From NCBI GenBank assembly GCA_025453715.1, contig JALOPT010000122.1:1-5327 (forward strand): DNA of 5,327 bases, written 5' to 3'. Below the pieces are notes generated by a model. The model ran no database searches, was not told where the DNA came from, and worked only from the letters and a program-made list of their open reading frames with translations. The position numbers and the translations under genes were made by a program. Below, in pieces: positions 1-5,200 of this stretch (its first letter is position 1; each line of letters starts with the position of its first letter). This stretch comes from Methanoregulaceae archaeon. Its GTDB lineage: Archaea; Halobacteriota; Methanomicrobia; Methanomicrobiales; Methanospirillaceae.

Positions 1-789
1 CATCTGGACCGGGAAGACGAACCCGCATTTCCGCATCGAAAGGGTGAGCTCTTTTACCCGGTCTTCTGCGGTATTAGGGACTTCCCGGACATTGGCAAGA
101 CCGATACCTGCCTTTGTGCGGACAAGGGTCCGGATCGAGGTCAGACCTGCAGAAACAAACAACTGGAGAGGGTCAATCGTGGTCCCCCGGTAACCAATAA
201 GGTCAAGAAATGAGGTCGGAGTCCCATTTTCAATTAACAGCCTGCCGCCATAGGCCATTTTCACCGGGATTCCATTCCTCTGGAATACCCCGTCCATGCT
301 GATGCTGCAGATCGTCATGATTCCGATTGAGTCCGACGGGACCCTTGGGTCGTGATCAACGATCCGGTACGAGCTGAAAAACCCGCACTCGGCCTTTATT
401 ACTTCATCGAAAACTGAAATTACCAGCTCTTCCTGCTCTTTTGGAACAATTGAAAGGTTGTAGCCGACATCCCCGGTCCCGGTTTCCGGGTCGAACGTAG
501 TCCTGAATGCAAGTCTTTCGAGTTTTGAAATGATAAAGCCTATACGGTCCCCCACGAGGGCATAATCAGTCTCTGCTATGCCAGCTGGAGTAAGAATACG
601 CCCCATGTTACCGACTTTCTCGGTAAAACCCATTTCATCCAGGTACTGGAGATAGTACTGGACAGCACGGTCAGTAAGGATAAAACCACGTTCCGCCATG
701 ATCTCGCTGAGACGCTTTGCACCAACCGGTTCGCTGTGATCCTTCAGGATCCTGAGGATTTCAATATATTTACGCTCTGTACGGATCAT
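1..789 (-). CDS. nrpR: NrpR-type nitrogen regulator (DUF128), C-terminus cut off by window edge
   Basis: This is a transcriptional repressor of nitrogen-assimilation genes. In Methanococcus maripaludis NrpR blocks nif, glnA and amtB-glnK promoters and is released by 2-oxoglutarate. The frame is open from the ATG at 789 to base 1, giving 263 residues without a stop. Residues 6-70 form a winged helix: an N-terminal helix (KYIEILRILKDH), a recognition helix (TDRAVQYYLQYLDEMG, 39-54) and a wing (TEKVGNMGRILTPAG). Residues about 80-263 match the first NrpR effector domain, with RTTFDPETG (96-104), CSISMDGV (161-168), YGG (180-182), GTTIDPL (202-208) and TKAGIGLANVREVP (225-238). The family comes as single-domain and two-domain forms, and the missing 3' end hides which one this is. 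The start is supported by the family-like N-terminus and by GAGGT at 793-797, three bases upstream. It lies 207 bp downstream of the dUTPase gene and probably has its own promoter. The family is recognised from memory of its motifs, and I am confident of it. Confidence 0.92.
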   Translation of the reverse strand, partial: MIRTERKYIEILRILKDHSEPVGAKRLSEIMAERGFILTDRAVQYYLQYLDEMGFTEKVGNMGRILTPAGIAETDYALVGDRIGFIISKLERLAFRTTFDPETGTGDVGYNLSIVPKEQEELVISVFDEVIKAECGFFSSYRIVDHDPRVPSDSIGIMTICSISMDGVFQRNGIPVKMAYGGRLLIENGTPTSFLDLIGYRGTTIDPLQLFVSAGLTSIRTLVRTKAGIGLANVREVPNTAEDRVKELTLSMRKCGFVFPVQM

Positions 790-792
790 CCG

Positions 793-797
793 ACCTC
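793..797 (-). promoter_or_regulatory. Ribosome binding site of nrpR
   Basis: The minus strand reads GAGGT three bases before the nrpR ATG at 789, complementary to the archaeal 16S rRNA 3' end. It supports the chosen start. It is the clearest Shine-Dalgarno sequence in the window; the other genes have weaker ones or none. Confidence 0.6.
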
Positions 798-849
798 ACA
801 AAACCAGAATTTATTGATTCATTATCTGTTCTCATTGGCTTCCCATATT

Positions 850-859
850 CACGCACGTG
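850..859. promoter_or_regulatory. Inverted repeat CACG-CA-CGTG upstream of nrpR, possible operator
   Basis: A perfect inverted repeat, CACG then two bases then CGTG, sits about 60-70 bp upstream of the nrpR start. On the minus strand it is bracketed by direct copies of GAATA. Its location in the promoter region of a regulator gene suggests a protein-binding site, possibly for autoregulation. It does not match the GGAA-N6-TTCC operator known for NrpR in Methanococcus, so the bound protein is unknown. No single TATA box stands out for nrpR; AT-rich candidates are at about 808-818 and 843-850. Confidence 0.3.
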
Positions 860-900
860 TATTCTTTCCCTGTTAAATCTGGGTTGTAATCCTTAAAAGT

Positions 901-923
901 TGATCTGTCTGCAGAGGGGATCA
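901..923 (-). terminator. Imperfect hairpin after the dUTPase gene, possible terminator
   Basis: TGATC at 901-905 pairs with GATCA at 919-923, and the interior holds the palindrome TCTGCAGA (908-915). On the minus strand the hairpin starts about 75 bases after the dUTPase stop and is followed within a few bases by TTTT (893-898 region). This fits termination between the dUTPase and nrpR. It could instead be a regulatory palindrome for nrpR. The T run is short, so the call is tentative. Confidence 0.35.
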
Positions 924-996
924 GCATTTTCTACACGGTGTCATGCCTGATCCATTGCAGGTAATCCGTGTCAATCCATGCCCTATCCGATACCTA

Positions 997-1548
997 TCAC
1001 GATCTTGACTGAATTACCCCGTGGCTGTCCTGGTACCTGCCATCGTAGAGTCTTTTCCCACCCTTCACTTCATGGAAAATCATCTGGACAACCCGGTTAT
1101 TCTTTACCAGGGGTACATCCCCGGCCCCCATATTAACGAGACAAAGCGTCAGCTGCCCACGGAACCCCGGGTCAACAAAGCCTGCACCAATCATTACTCC
1201 CTTGCGGCCGAAGGACGAACGGCACCGCAGGGTGGCGGCAAGATCTACTGGTAACTCAACCCGTTCAAGCGTTGGAACGAGAGTACATGATCCCCGTGGC
1301 AGGACCGTTTCATGGGCCACCCTGAGGTCATAGGATGCAGGCTGGAGACTTTCCCAGGAGAAAGGGGTAATGATGAGAGCACGACCATCTGCCCCCAGGT
1401 CATTTGGGATTTTATTATTCACACCCGCAGGTGCACCGGCGCAGTGACAATTACCGGAGGCTGTACCATTGCAGCAATCATCTGAAAGGTCGTTGATGCA
1501 GCCTGAATCCTTGAGTCTTTCAGCTATCTCAGAGGCGGAGAGAATCAT
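997..1548 (-). CDS. dut: Probable dUTPase (dCTP deaminase/dUTPase superfamily) with a Cys-rich insertion
   Basis: This is a soluble nucleotide hydrolase expected to convert dUTP to dUMP and pyrophosphate, keeping uracil out of DNA and supplying dUMP for thymidylate synthesis. Its 183 residues carry superfamily motifs: MILSASEI at the N-terminus, LQPASYDLR (68-76), RCRSSFGRKGV (108-118), GFVDPGFRGQLTL (123-135) and YDGRYQDSHGV at the C-terminus. The RSS motif and the aspartate in VDPGFRG (D126) are the expected nucleotide and magnesium/water positions. The catalytic glutamate that dCTP deaminases have right after this strand (LTLE, ITLE) is cysteine here (C136), so deamination is unlikely and dUTPase is the better call. 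Residues about 14-57 form an insertion between the first helix and IITPF, with C17, C25, C26, C34, H35 and C36. The start is set by the canonical MILS beginning; no clear Shine-Dalgarno precedes it, which fits a leaderless mRNA. It diverges from the tRNA gene. Confidence 0.85.
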   Translation of the reverse strand: MILSASEIAERLKDSGCINDLSDDCCNGTASGNCHCAGAPAGVNNKIPNDLGADGRALIITPFSWESLQPASYDLRVAHETVLPRGSCTLVPTLERVELPVDLAATLRCRSSFGRKGVMIGAGFVDPGFRGQLTLCLVNMGAGDVPLVKNNRVVQMIFHEVKGGKRLYDGRYQDSHGVIQSRS

Positions 1549-1571
1549 CAGTACTCATTCGGTAGAAAAAT

Positions 1572-1581
1572 GCTTAATAGG
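1572..1581. promoter_or_regulatory. AT-rich box between dUTPase and tRNA-Arg, candidate TATA element usable in both directions
   Basis: The segment reads GCTTAATAGG on the plus strand and CCTATTAAGC on the minus strand. Its centre is about 30 bp before the first base of the tRNA and about 28 bp before the dUTPase ATG, the usual archaeal TATA-to-start distance in both cases. On the plus strand it is preceded by GAAAAAT (about 1564-1570), a good purine-rich BRE, so the tRNA direction is the stronger call. An alternative dUTPase TATA is GCTTATTTC at about 1591-1599. Confidence 0.45.
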
Positions 1582-1605
1582 TTACGATTGAAATAAGCAA
1601 GGGTT

Positions 1606-1677
1606 GGATCCATAGGGTAGAGGATATCCTCTTGGGCTTCGAACCCAAGGACGCGGGTTCGATTCCCGCTGGGTCCG
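1606..1677 (+). tRNA. tRNA-Arg, anticodon UCG
   Basis: A 72-base cloverleaf. The acceptor stem GGATCCA (1606-1612) pairs with TGGGTCC (1670-1676), with one G-U wobble, and the discriminator base is G at 1677. The D arm is GGGT-AGAGGAT-ATCC (1615-1629). The anticodon stem TTGGG (1632-1636) and CCCAA (1644-1648), extendable by one C-G pair, closes the loop CTTCGAA (1637-1643), giving anticodon TCG at 1639-1641, which reads CGA. The T arm is GCGGG (1653-1657), loop TTCGATT, CCCGC (1665-1669). The variable loop is short and there is no intron. CCA is not encoded and must be added by nucleotidyltransferase. It is the only plus-strand gene in the window. Confidence 0.95.
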
Positions 1678-1724
1678 CTTTTCTTTTGATGGTCAGCTGT
1701 TTTCGTGCTGAACATGTTTTTTTT
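1678..1724 (+). terminator. T-rich terminator region after tRNA-Arg
   Basis: Directly after the tRNA the plus strand reads CTTTTCTTTTG (1678-1688), two T4 runs typical of archaeal termination. A second signal follows: TCAGC (1693-1697) pairs with GCTGA (1707-1711) around a nine-base loop, followed by an eight-T run at 1717-1724. Together they would stop tRNA transcription before it enters the oppositely oriented surface-protein gene, whose stop is at 1817. The remaining 1725-1816 holds no supported gene; it carries an 8-base direct repeat GATATTGT at 1776-1783 and 1799-1806. Confidence 0.6.
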
Positions 1725-1816
1725 CCCTGACTACCCGGTTGCCTTTAGCATCACTGGCAGGAGACATACCTTTTTGATATTGTTTCCTCTCGCAAAAGGA
1801 TATTGTGATTTTTTGA

Positions 1817-3253
1817 TTAGATCTCGCCTTTTTTACCGCCACCACTGCTCCCGTGGCTTTTACTGTTACCGTGAGAAGACCTGGTCCTGGGCTTTCTCCT
1901 GACAACCAGCAATATCACGAGAATAATAATGATAATAACCGCGATGATCAGGCCAGCCATCATAAAAATACCAAGGTTGATATCTTTTTCCATGGACAGG
2001 GTAATTGTCGACGAAGTATTCCCGGGATCAATCCCGGTCGTCATCGTAACTGGCTTGTAACCTTTCATCGATGCCGTGACATTATATTCGGTACTCACTT
2101 TCACCTTTGTTTTCAGAGCACCGTTATCGTCAGTAATCCCTGCATTCCTGCCATTCAGGGAGATCGACACCCCGGGGATCACGTGATATCCTTCATCTTC
2201 AACAAAAATCGTCAGGTCAGCAAGGTTGAAGGGCAGTTCCACGGTTATGTCCTTCCCGAGATCATCCTCCCCTATCTCCCTTCTTAAAGATGAAAATCCC
2301 GGGTGCTTTACCTCAAGGACGTACTGCCCGGAGGGGAGGTCATGGAACGTGTACTTGCCGTACTGGCTGGTATTCCCCAGAGTCTTCCCGTCAATGATAA
2401 TGGCAGCACCCTGTACCGGTGCCTTCGTTTCATCGAACACAAATATCGAGGCCTGGTACGGTGCAACTGCCATCGAGGCGGTTACAACTGCCTCACTATC
2501 GCTGATCATCTTCTTTTCAAAATAATCCGTGAACCCTGGCTTGGATAATTTGATATTGTATACTTTATTCCGTGGAATTTCAAGAGATAGTATCCCCTTT
2601 CCGTCTGTCTTCCCTTTGAGTACACCATCGATGAATACCTCCACATTTGCGACCGGGGACTGGTCAGCTGCGTTCTTTGCGAGAATTGAGAACCTGTCAC
2701 CCCTGATAAGAAGGAACTGGATGTTTTTTCCTTCCATTCCCATTTCAACAACTTCATTCCGGTTCTGGTAATTTGGAGCACTGATCTGGACGTTGTAGAT
2801 ACTTGCTGCCTGCGCGGGAAATGTGACGGACCCGTTAATATCAGTCATTTTCTGGGATTCTGTAATATTCGGCCCCATCACCCGGACCTGTGAATTGGCG
2901 ATTGGGATTGCAGTGTCCGCATCAAAAATCCCAATGTTGAGTGCCAGTTCCTTTTTCTTCAGCTGAACGAGAATTGAAGATTCAGCCATGCCGACATCTT
3001 CTTCCCATGATTCATACCCGGGCTTCAGCACTTTGACTGTAATTGGAGACGTGCCTGGGTGTGAGAATGTGAAGATGCCATCAGCACCGGTTTTCCCGGC
3101 AAGGGCGCCGTTTACAAAGACGGAGGCAGATGGAATCGCAGTAACATTGGTGGTCTTTTCAAATACATTTACATAGAGGGTAGCAGCCTGTGCACCACCG
3201 GCGAGGAGGAGAACACAGAGGACCAGGAATATCAGACGGCAGTGTACCTTCAT
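1817..3253 (-). CDS. Membrane-anchored surface protein with five tandem carboxypeptidase-regulatory/PEGA-like domains
   Basis: A 478-residue exported protein of unknown specific role. Residues 1-23 are a signal peptide (basic MKVHCR, hydrophobic IFLVLCVLLLAGG, probable cleavage after AQA), with no lipobox cysteine. Five repeats of about 79 residues follow, roughly 24-100, 102-184, 186-262, 266-342 and 344-422. Each has a V-x-hydrophobic-NG/DG turn, a glycine-rich K/G-T-x-x-x-G turn, and ends near PGY, PNY, PGF, PGF or KGY (positions 78, 160, 239, 318 and 397). This is the pattern of the carboxypeptidase-D regulatory-like and PEGA beta-sandwich families. Residues 427-451 are a transmembrane helix, followed by a basic Arg/Lys then Ser/Gly/Lys-rich tail of 27 residues, so the repeats face outside. 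Six N-glycosylation sequons (N36, N129, N140, N294, N391, N412) all lie in the outer part. It probably has its own promoter, 103 bp from the AMP phosphorylase stop. A role in adhesion or in binding cell-surface glycans is only a guess. Confidence 0.85.
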   Translation of the reverse strand: MKVHCRLIFLVLCVLLLAGGAQAATLYVNVFEKTTNVTAIPSASVFVNGALAGKTGADGIFTFSHPGTSPITVKVLKPGYESWEEDVGMAESSILVQLKKKELALNIGIFDADTAIPIANSQVRVMGPNITESQKMTDINGSVTFPAQAASIYNVQISAPNYQNRNEVVEMGMEGKNIQFLLIRGDRFSILAKNAADQSPVANVEVFIDGVLKGKTDGKGILSLEIPRNKVYNIKLSKPGFTDYFEKKMISDSEAVVTASMAVAPYQASIFVFDETKAPVQGAAIIIDGKTLGNTSQYGKYTFHDLPSGQYVLEVKHPGFSSLRREIGEDDLGKDITVELPFNLADLTIFVEDEGYHVIPGVSISLNGRNAGITDDNGALKTKVKVSTEYNVTASMKGYKPVTMTTGIDPGNTSSTITLSMEKDINLGIFMMAGLIIAVIIIIILVILLVVRRKPRTRSSHGNSKSHGSSGGGKKGEI

Positions 3254-3263
3254 ACGAGTAAAT

Positions 3264-3268
3264 CCCTC
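3264..3268 (-). promoter_or_regulatory. Possible ribosome binding site of the surface-protein gene
   Basis: The minus strand reads GAGGG ten bases before the ATG at 3253. The spacing is slightly long and the match is partial, so the site is plausible but weak. Confidence 0.35.
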
Positions 3269-3290
3269 GAATTATATTTTTGAGCCCATG

Positions 3291-3303
3291 ATTTATATTT
3301 TAT
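3291..3303 (-). promoter_or_regulatory. TATA box of the surface-protein gene
   Basis: The minus strand reads ATAAAATATAAAT, a strong archaeal TATA element centred about 44 bp before the ATG at 3253. This predicts a transcript start near 3270 and a leader of about 17 bases that would just include the GAGGG site. A second AT-rich box, AAAAATATAAT, lies at 3271-3281, but it is too close to the ATG to leave any leader. The T-rich CTTCTTTTG at about 3316-3324 on the minus strand, 34 bases after the AMP phosphorylase stop, may end the upstream transcript. Confidence 0.55.
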
Positions 3304-3356
3304 CTGATTCCCGACCACAAAAGAAGTTTGATCACTCCCATTCGCATGTATAACAG

Positions 3357-4883
3357 TTACTGCCACTTGTAATCACCTGGTACCCTGTCAATGAGCATCC
3401 CTTCAACTACCACGGGCATTAGTCGCCTCCCTTCCTCGATCGCCTTGTCAAGCTGCCATTTCCGCTCTGCATAAATGGTAAAAATCGGGTCCCCTGCCTG
3501 CACCTTATTCCCTTTCTTGGCATGAAGAAGGACCCCGGCTCCGGCGTTATGCGGGGCTCCTGCCAGGCGGGCAATTGTTATCAGGGACTTGTTATTGAAA
3601 TCCGTTACATACCCGGTCGTAGGGGCCTTGACCACGAACTCGTGTTTTCCGGGAACGATATCAGATGAGGTCACCTTGGGGTCACCCCCCTGGATTTCGA
3701 TTATCTGGCGGAGTTTTTCAAGAGCCTTGCCGCTCCGTAAAATTTCGCTCGCAACATTGAACCCGGTACCGGCTGCAGCTTTACCAGACATTTCAAGAGC
3801 AATCCCTGCAATTGCAAGGCTTTTTTGTATCAGCGAACTGGGTTCCTCGTTTCCTTCAAGCGCTTTTAAGGCTTCCACCACTTCAAGGTTCGGGCCGATT
3901 GCCCGGCCAACAGGGGACCCGCCATACGTGACCGCACATTCAACACGAATTTTGAGCCGGTCACCGATTTCAATAAACTCCCGGGCCAGTTTTCGTCCTT
4001 CCTGGAGATTTGCAACTTTGGTATTCGGCCCTACCGGGATGTCAATTACAACCAGGTCAGCACCAATTGCCAGCTTTTTCGCCATTACGCTCGCAAGCAT
4101 CTGGCCCCGGGCATCTATCTTGAACGGGTACTCCTGGACAATGATCTTGTCATCAGCCGGGGCGATATTCGTTGCACCACCCCATACAATCGTCCCGCCG
4201 ACCTTCAGTGTCATCCTCTGGACCTCGGTAGCTGAGAATGCCACGGGCGCGAGAATTTCCATCAGGTCGGCCGTTCCCCCGGCTCCCGTTATTGCTCTTG
4301 AACTGGTCTTCGGGATTTTTAACCCGCTGGCAGCAATGATAGGGACAACAATTAAGGAAATTTTATTCCCGGGAACGCCACCGATTGAATGTTTATCAAC
4401 AATCGGGTGGGTATGGAAGTTTAAACGTTCTCCCGTGTCGACCATGGCCCGGGTCAGGTGCTCAACCTCGTCCATATCAAGAGAGTTGATGTAACTCGCC
4501 GTGATATAGGCAGTAAGTTCGGCTGGACTTAAGTCATCGGAAACGACATCCCTGATGATCTGGTAGGTCTCTTCTTTCGATAACCGAGTCCCATTCATCT
4601 TTTTCGTAATATATTCAAGTGACTGGGGTCTCGATGCCTCTCTCACTTCAAGGGGAACACCGTCAATGACACATAGCCGCTCGTTGCAGACCCGGTAGAT
4701 CCCAATAGTCCCCTGTGGTACAAGTGTCGTGGTAATGTCAACATAAGCGGCAATCGAGATACCTGAGGTTTCGTTGAGGACCTGGACACGGTCCCCGTGC
4801 AGGACACCGAGATTCCGTGCATCGGCCGTGTTAAGAAGGACACCCCTGTCTGCAATGTCAAGTAATCGTGCTGTTAATTTCAT
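3357..4883 (-). CDS. deoA: AMP phosphorylase (archaeal thymidine phosphorylase-like)
   Basis: This cytosolic enzyme cleaves AMP (and CMP, UMP) with phosphate to the free base plus ribose-1,5-bisphosphate. In archaea the product is isomerised to ribulose-1,5-bisphosphate and fixed by form III RuBisCO. The 508 residues match the full family length. Residues 1-85 are the archaeal N-terminal domain (MKLTARLLDI, then a beta-rich segment). The catalytic core follows, with DKHSIGGVPGNK (163-174), SSRAITGAGGTADLME (194-209), VWGGATNIAPADD (233-245), KIDARGQMLASVMAKK (255-270) and TYGGSPVGRAIGPNLEV (319-335). G168, S195-T199, T204, D257 (probable proton donor), S265 and K289 line up with the substrate residues described for the Thermococcus kodakarensis enzyme, by memory of that alignment. 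The C-terminal part contains LAGAPHNAGAGVLLHAKKG, typical of the pyrimidine-phosphorylase fold. No RuBisCO or ribose-1,5-bisphosphate isomerase gene is in this window. Its own promoter lies at about 4941-4950. No frameshift or missing motif is seen. Confidence 0.95.
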   Translation of the reverse strand: MKLTARLLDIADRGVLLNTADARNLGVLHGDRVQVLNETSGISIAAYVDITTTLVPQGTIGIYRVCNERLCVIDGVPLEVREASRPQSLEYITKKMNGTRLSKEETYQIIRDVVSDDLSPAELTAYITASYINSLDMDEVEHLTRAMVDTGERLNFHTHPIVDKHSIGGVPGNKISLIVVPIIAASGLKIPKTSSRAITGAGGTADLMEILAPVAFSATEVQRMTLKVGGTIVWGGATNIAPADDKIIVQEYPFKIDARGQMLASVMAKKLAIGADLVVIDIPVGPNTKVANLQEGRKLAREFIEIGDRLKIRVECAVTYGGSPVGRAIGPNLEVVEALKALEGNEEPSSLIQKSLAIAGIALEMSGKAAAGTGFNVASEILRSGKALEKLRQIIEIQGGDPKVTSSDIVPGKHEFVVKAPTTGYVTDFNNKSLITIARLAGAPHNAGAGVLLHAKKGNKVQAGDPIFTIYAERKWQLDKAIEEGRRLMPVVVEGMLIDRVPGDYKWQ

Positions 4884-4940
4884 TCCCTATCCCTGCCTGC
4901 TCTCAAAAGCAATGCAAATTATTATTAATGTTATCTTGGG

Positions 4941-4950
4941 TTTTTATACC
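4941..4950 (-). promoter_or_regulatory. TATA box of AMP phosphorylase
   Basis: The minus strand reads GGTATAAAAA, close to the archaeal consensus. It is centred about 62 bp before the ATG at 4883, predicting a start near 4919 and a leader of about 35 bases. The leader ends in AGGGATAGGGA next to the ATG, whose first AGGGA could pair with 16S rRNA. Confidence 0.65.
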
Positions 4951-5180
4951 TCATAAAAGAGACGAGCCCGGTAACAGGCATTTTTCTGGCTGGATAAATC
5001 GAGCGGAAGTTTTTTGGAAAACGTTTTATTACAGATGGGTTACCCGATACGAACGAAGCATTTGAACTGCATTGTTTATCCACTTTTCATAAAACGATAT
5101 AACAAAAACTCCCAGCAGTACTAAAACCGCATCAAATCTTTATCAAATGGCCCAAATCCTGTTCCACAGGTAGCCGTTCT
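4951..5180. other. Gene-free region between PGF-CTERM gene and AMP phosphorylase
   Basis: Together with the AMP phosphorylase leader this is part of a 317-base stretch (4884-5200) without a convincing gene. It is AT-rich. The only structure seen is short palindromes: AAAACGTTTT at 5018-5027, GGGT-T-ACCC at 5037-5045, and a small hairpin CCTGT/ACAGG at 5158-5170. The first two lie 70-105 bp upstream of the AMP phosphorylase TATA box and could be operator sites. A plus-strand frame at 4868-5065 (65 codons) has no recognisable sequence and overlaps the AMP phosphorylase start, so it is not called. Confidence 0.4.
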
Positions 5181-5190
5181 TAAAAAAAAT
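5181..5190 (-). terminator. T-run terminator of the PGF-CTERM surface-protein gene
   Basis: The minus strand reads ATTTTTTTTA, an eight-T run starting about 11 bases after the stop codon at 5201-5203. This is a standard archaeal termination signal and separates the gene from AMP phosphorylase. Confidence 0.65.
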
Positions 5191-5200
5191 AGATTTTAGG

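Noticed and set aside
790..996. GGAA-N6-TTCC NrpR operator
   Set aside because: Both half-sites occur loosely in the region but never with the six-base spacing, so I did not call it.
1637..1643. Reading the tRNA as tRNA-Glu (anticodon TTC)
   Set aside because: With a seven-base loop CTTCGAA, position 33 is T at 1638 and the anticodon is TCG (1639-1641). The acceptor and anticodon arms resemble archaeal tRNA-Arg.
1853..2287. A 144-codon plus-strand open frame opposite the surface-protein gene
   Set aside because: Antisense to a well-structured protein with signal peptide and repeats. The translation is His/Asn/Arg-rich without motifs.
2506..2781. A 91-codon minus-strand frame in an alternative phase inside the surface-protein gene
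   Set aside because: The main frame is continuous through here with regular 79-residue repeats, so there is no frameshift to explain.
3194..3253. Lipoprotein signal on the surface protein
   Set aside because: The cysteines at residues 5 and 13 lie in the basic N-region and hydrophobic core, and the likely cleavage site is AQA followed by Ala, with no lipobox.
3589..4494. A 301-codon plus-strand open frame opposite AMP phosphorylase
   Set aside because: It lies wholly antisense to a gene with full family motifs, its translation is low in recognisable structure and rich in Ser/Pro/Ile, and it has no promoter or ribosome binding site. It is a by-product of codon bias on the real strand.
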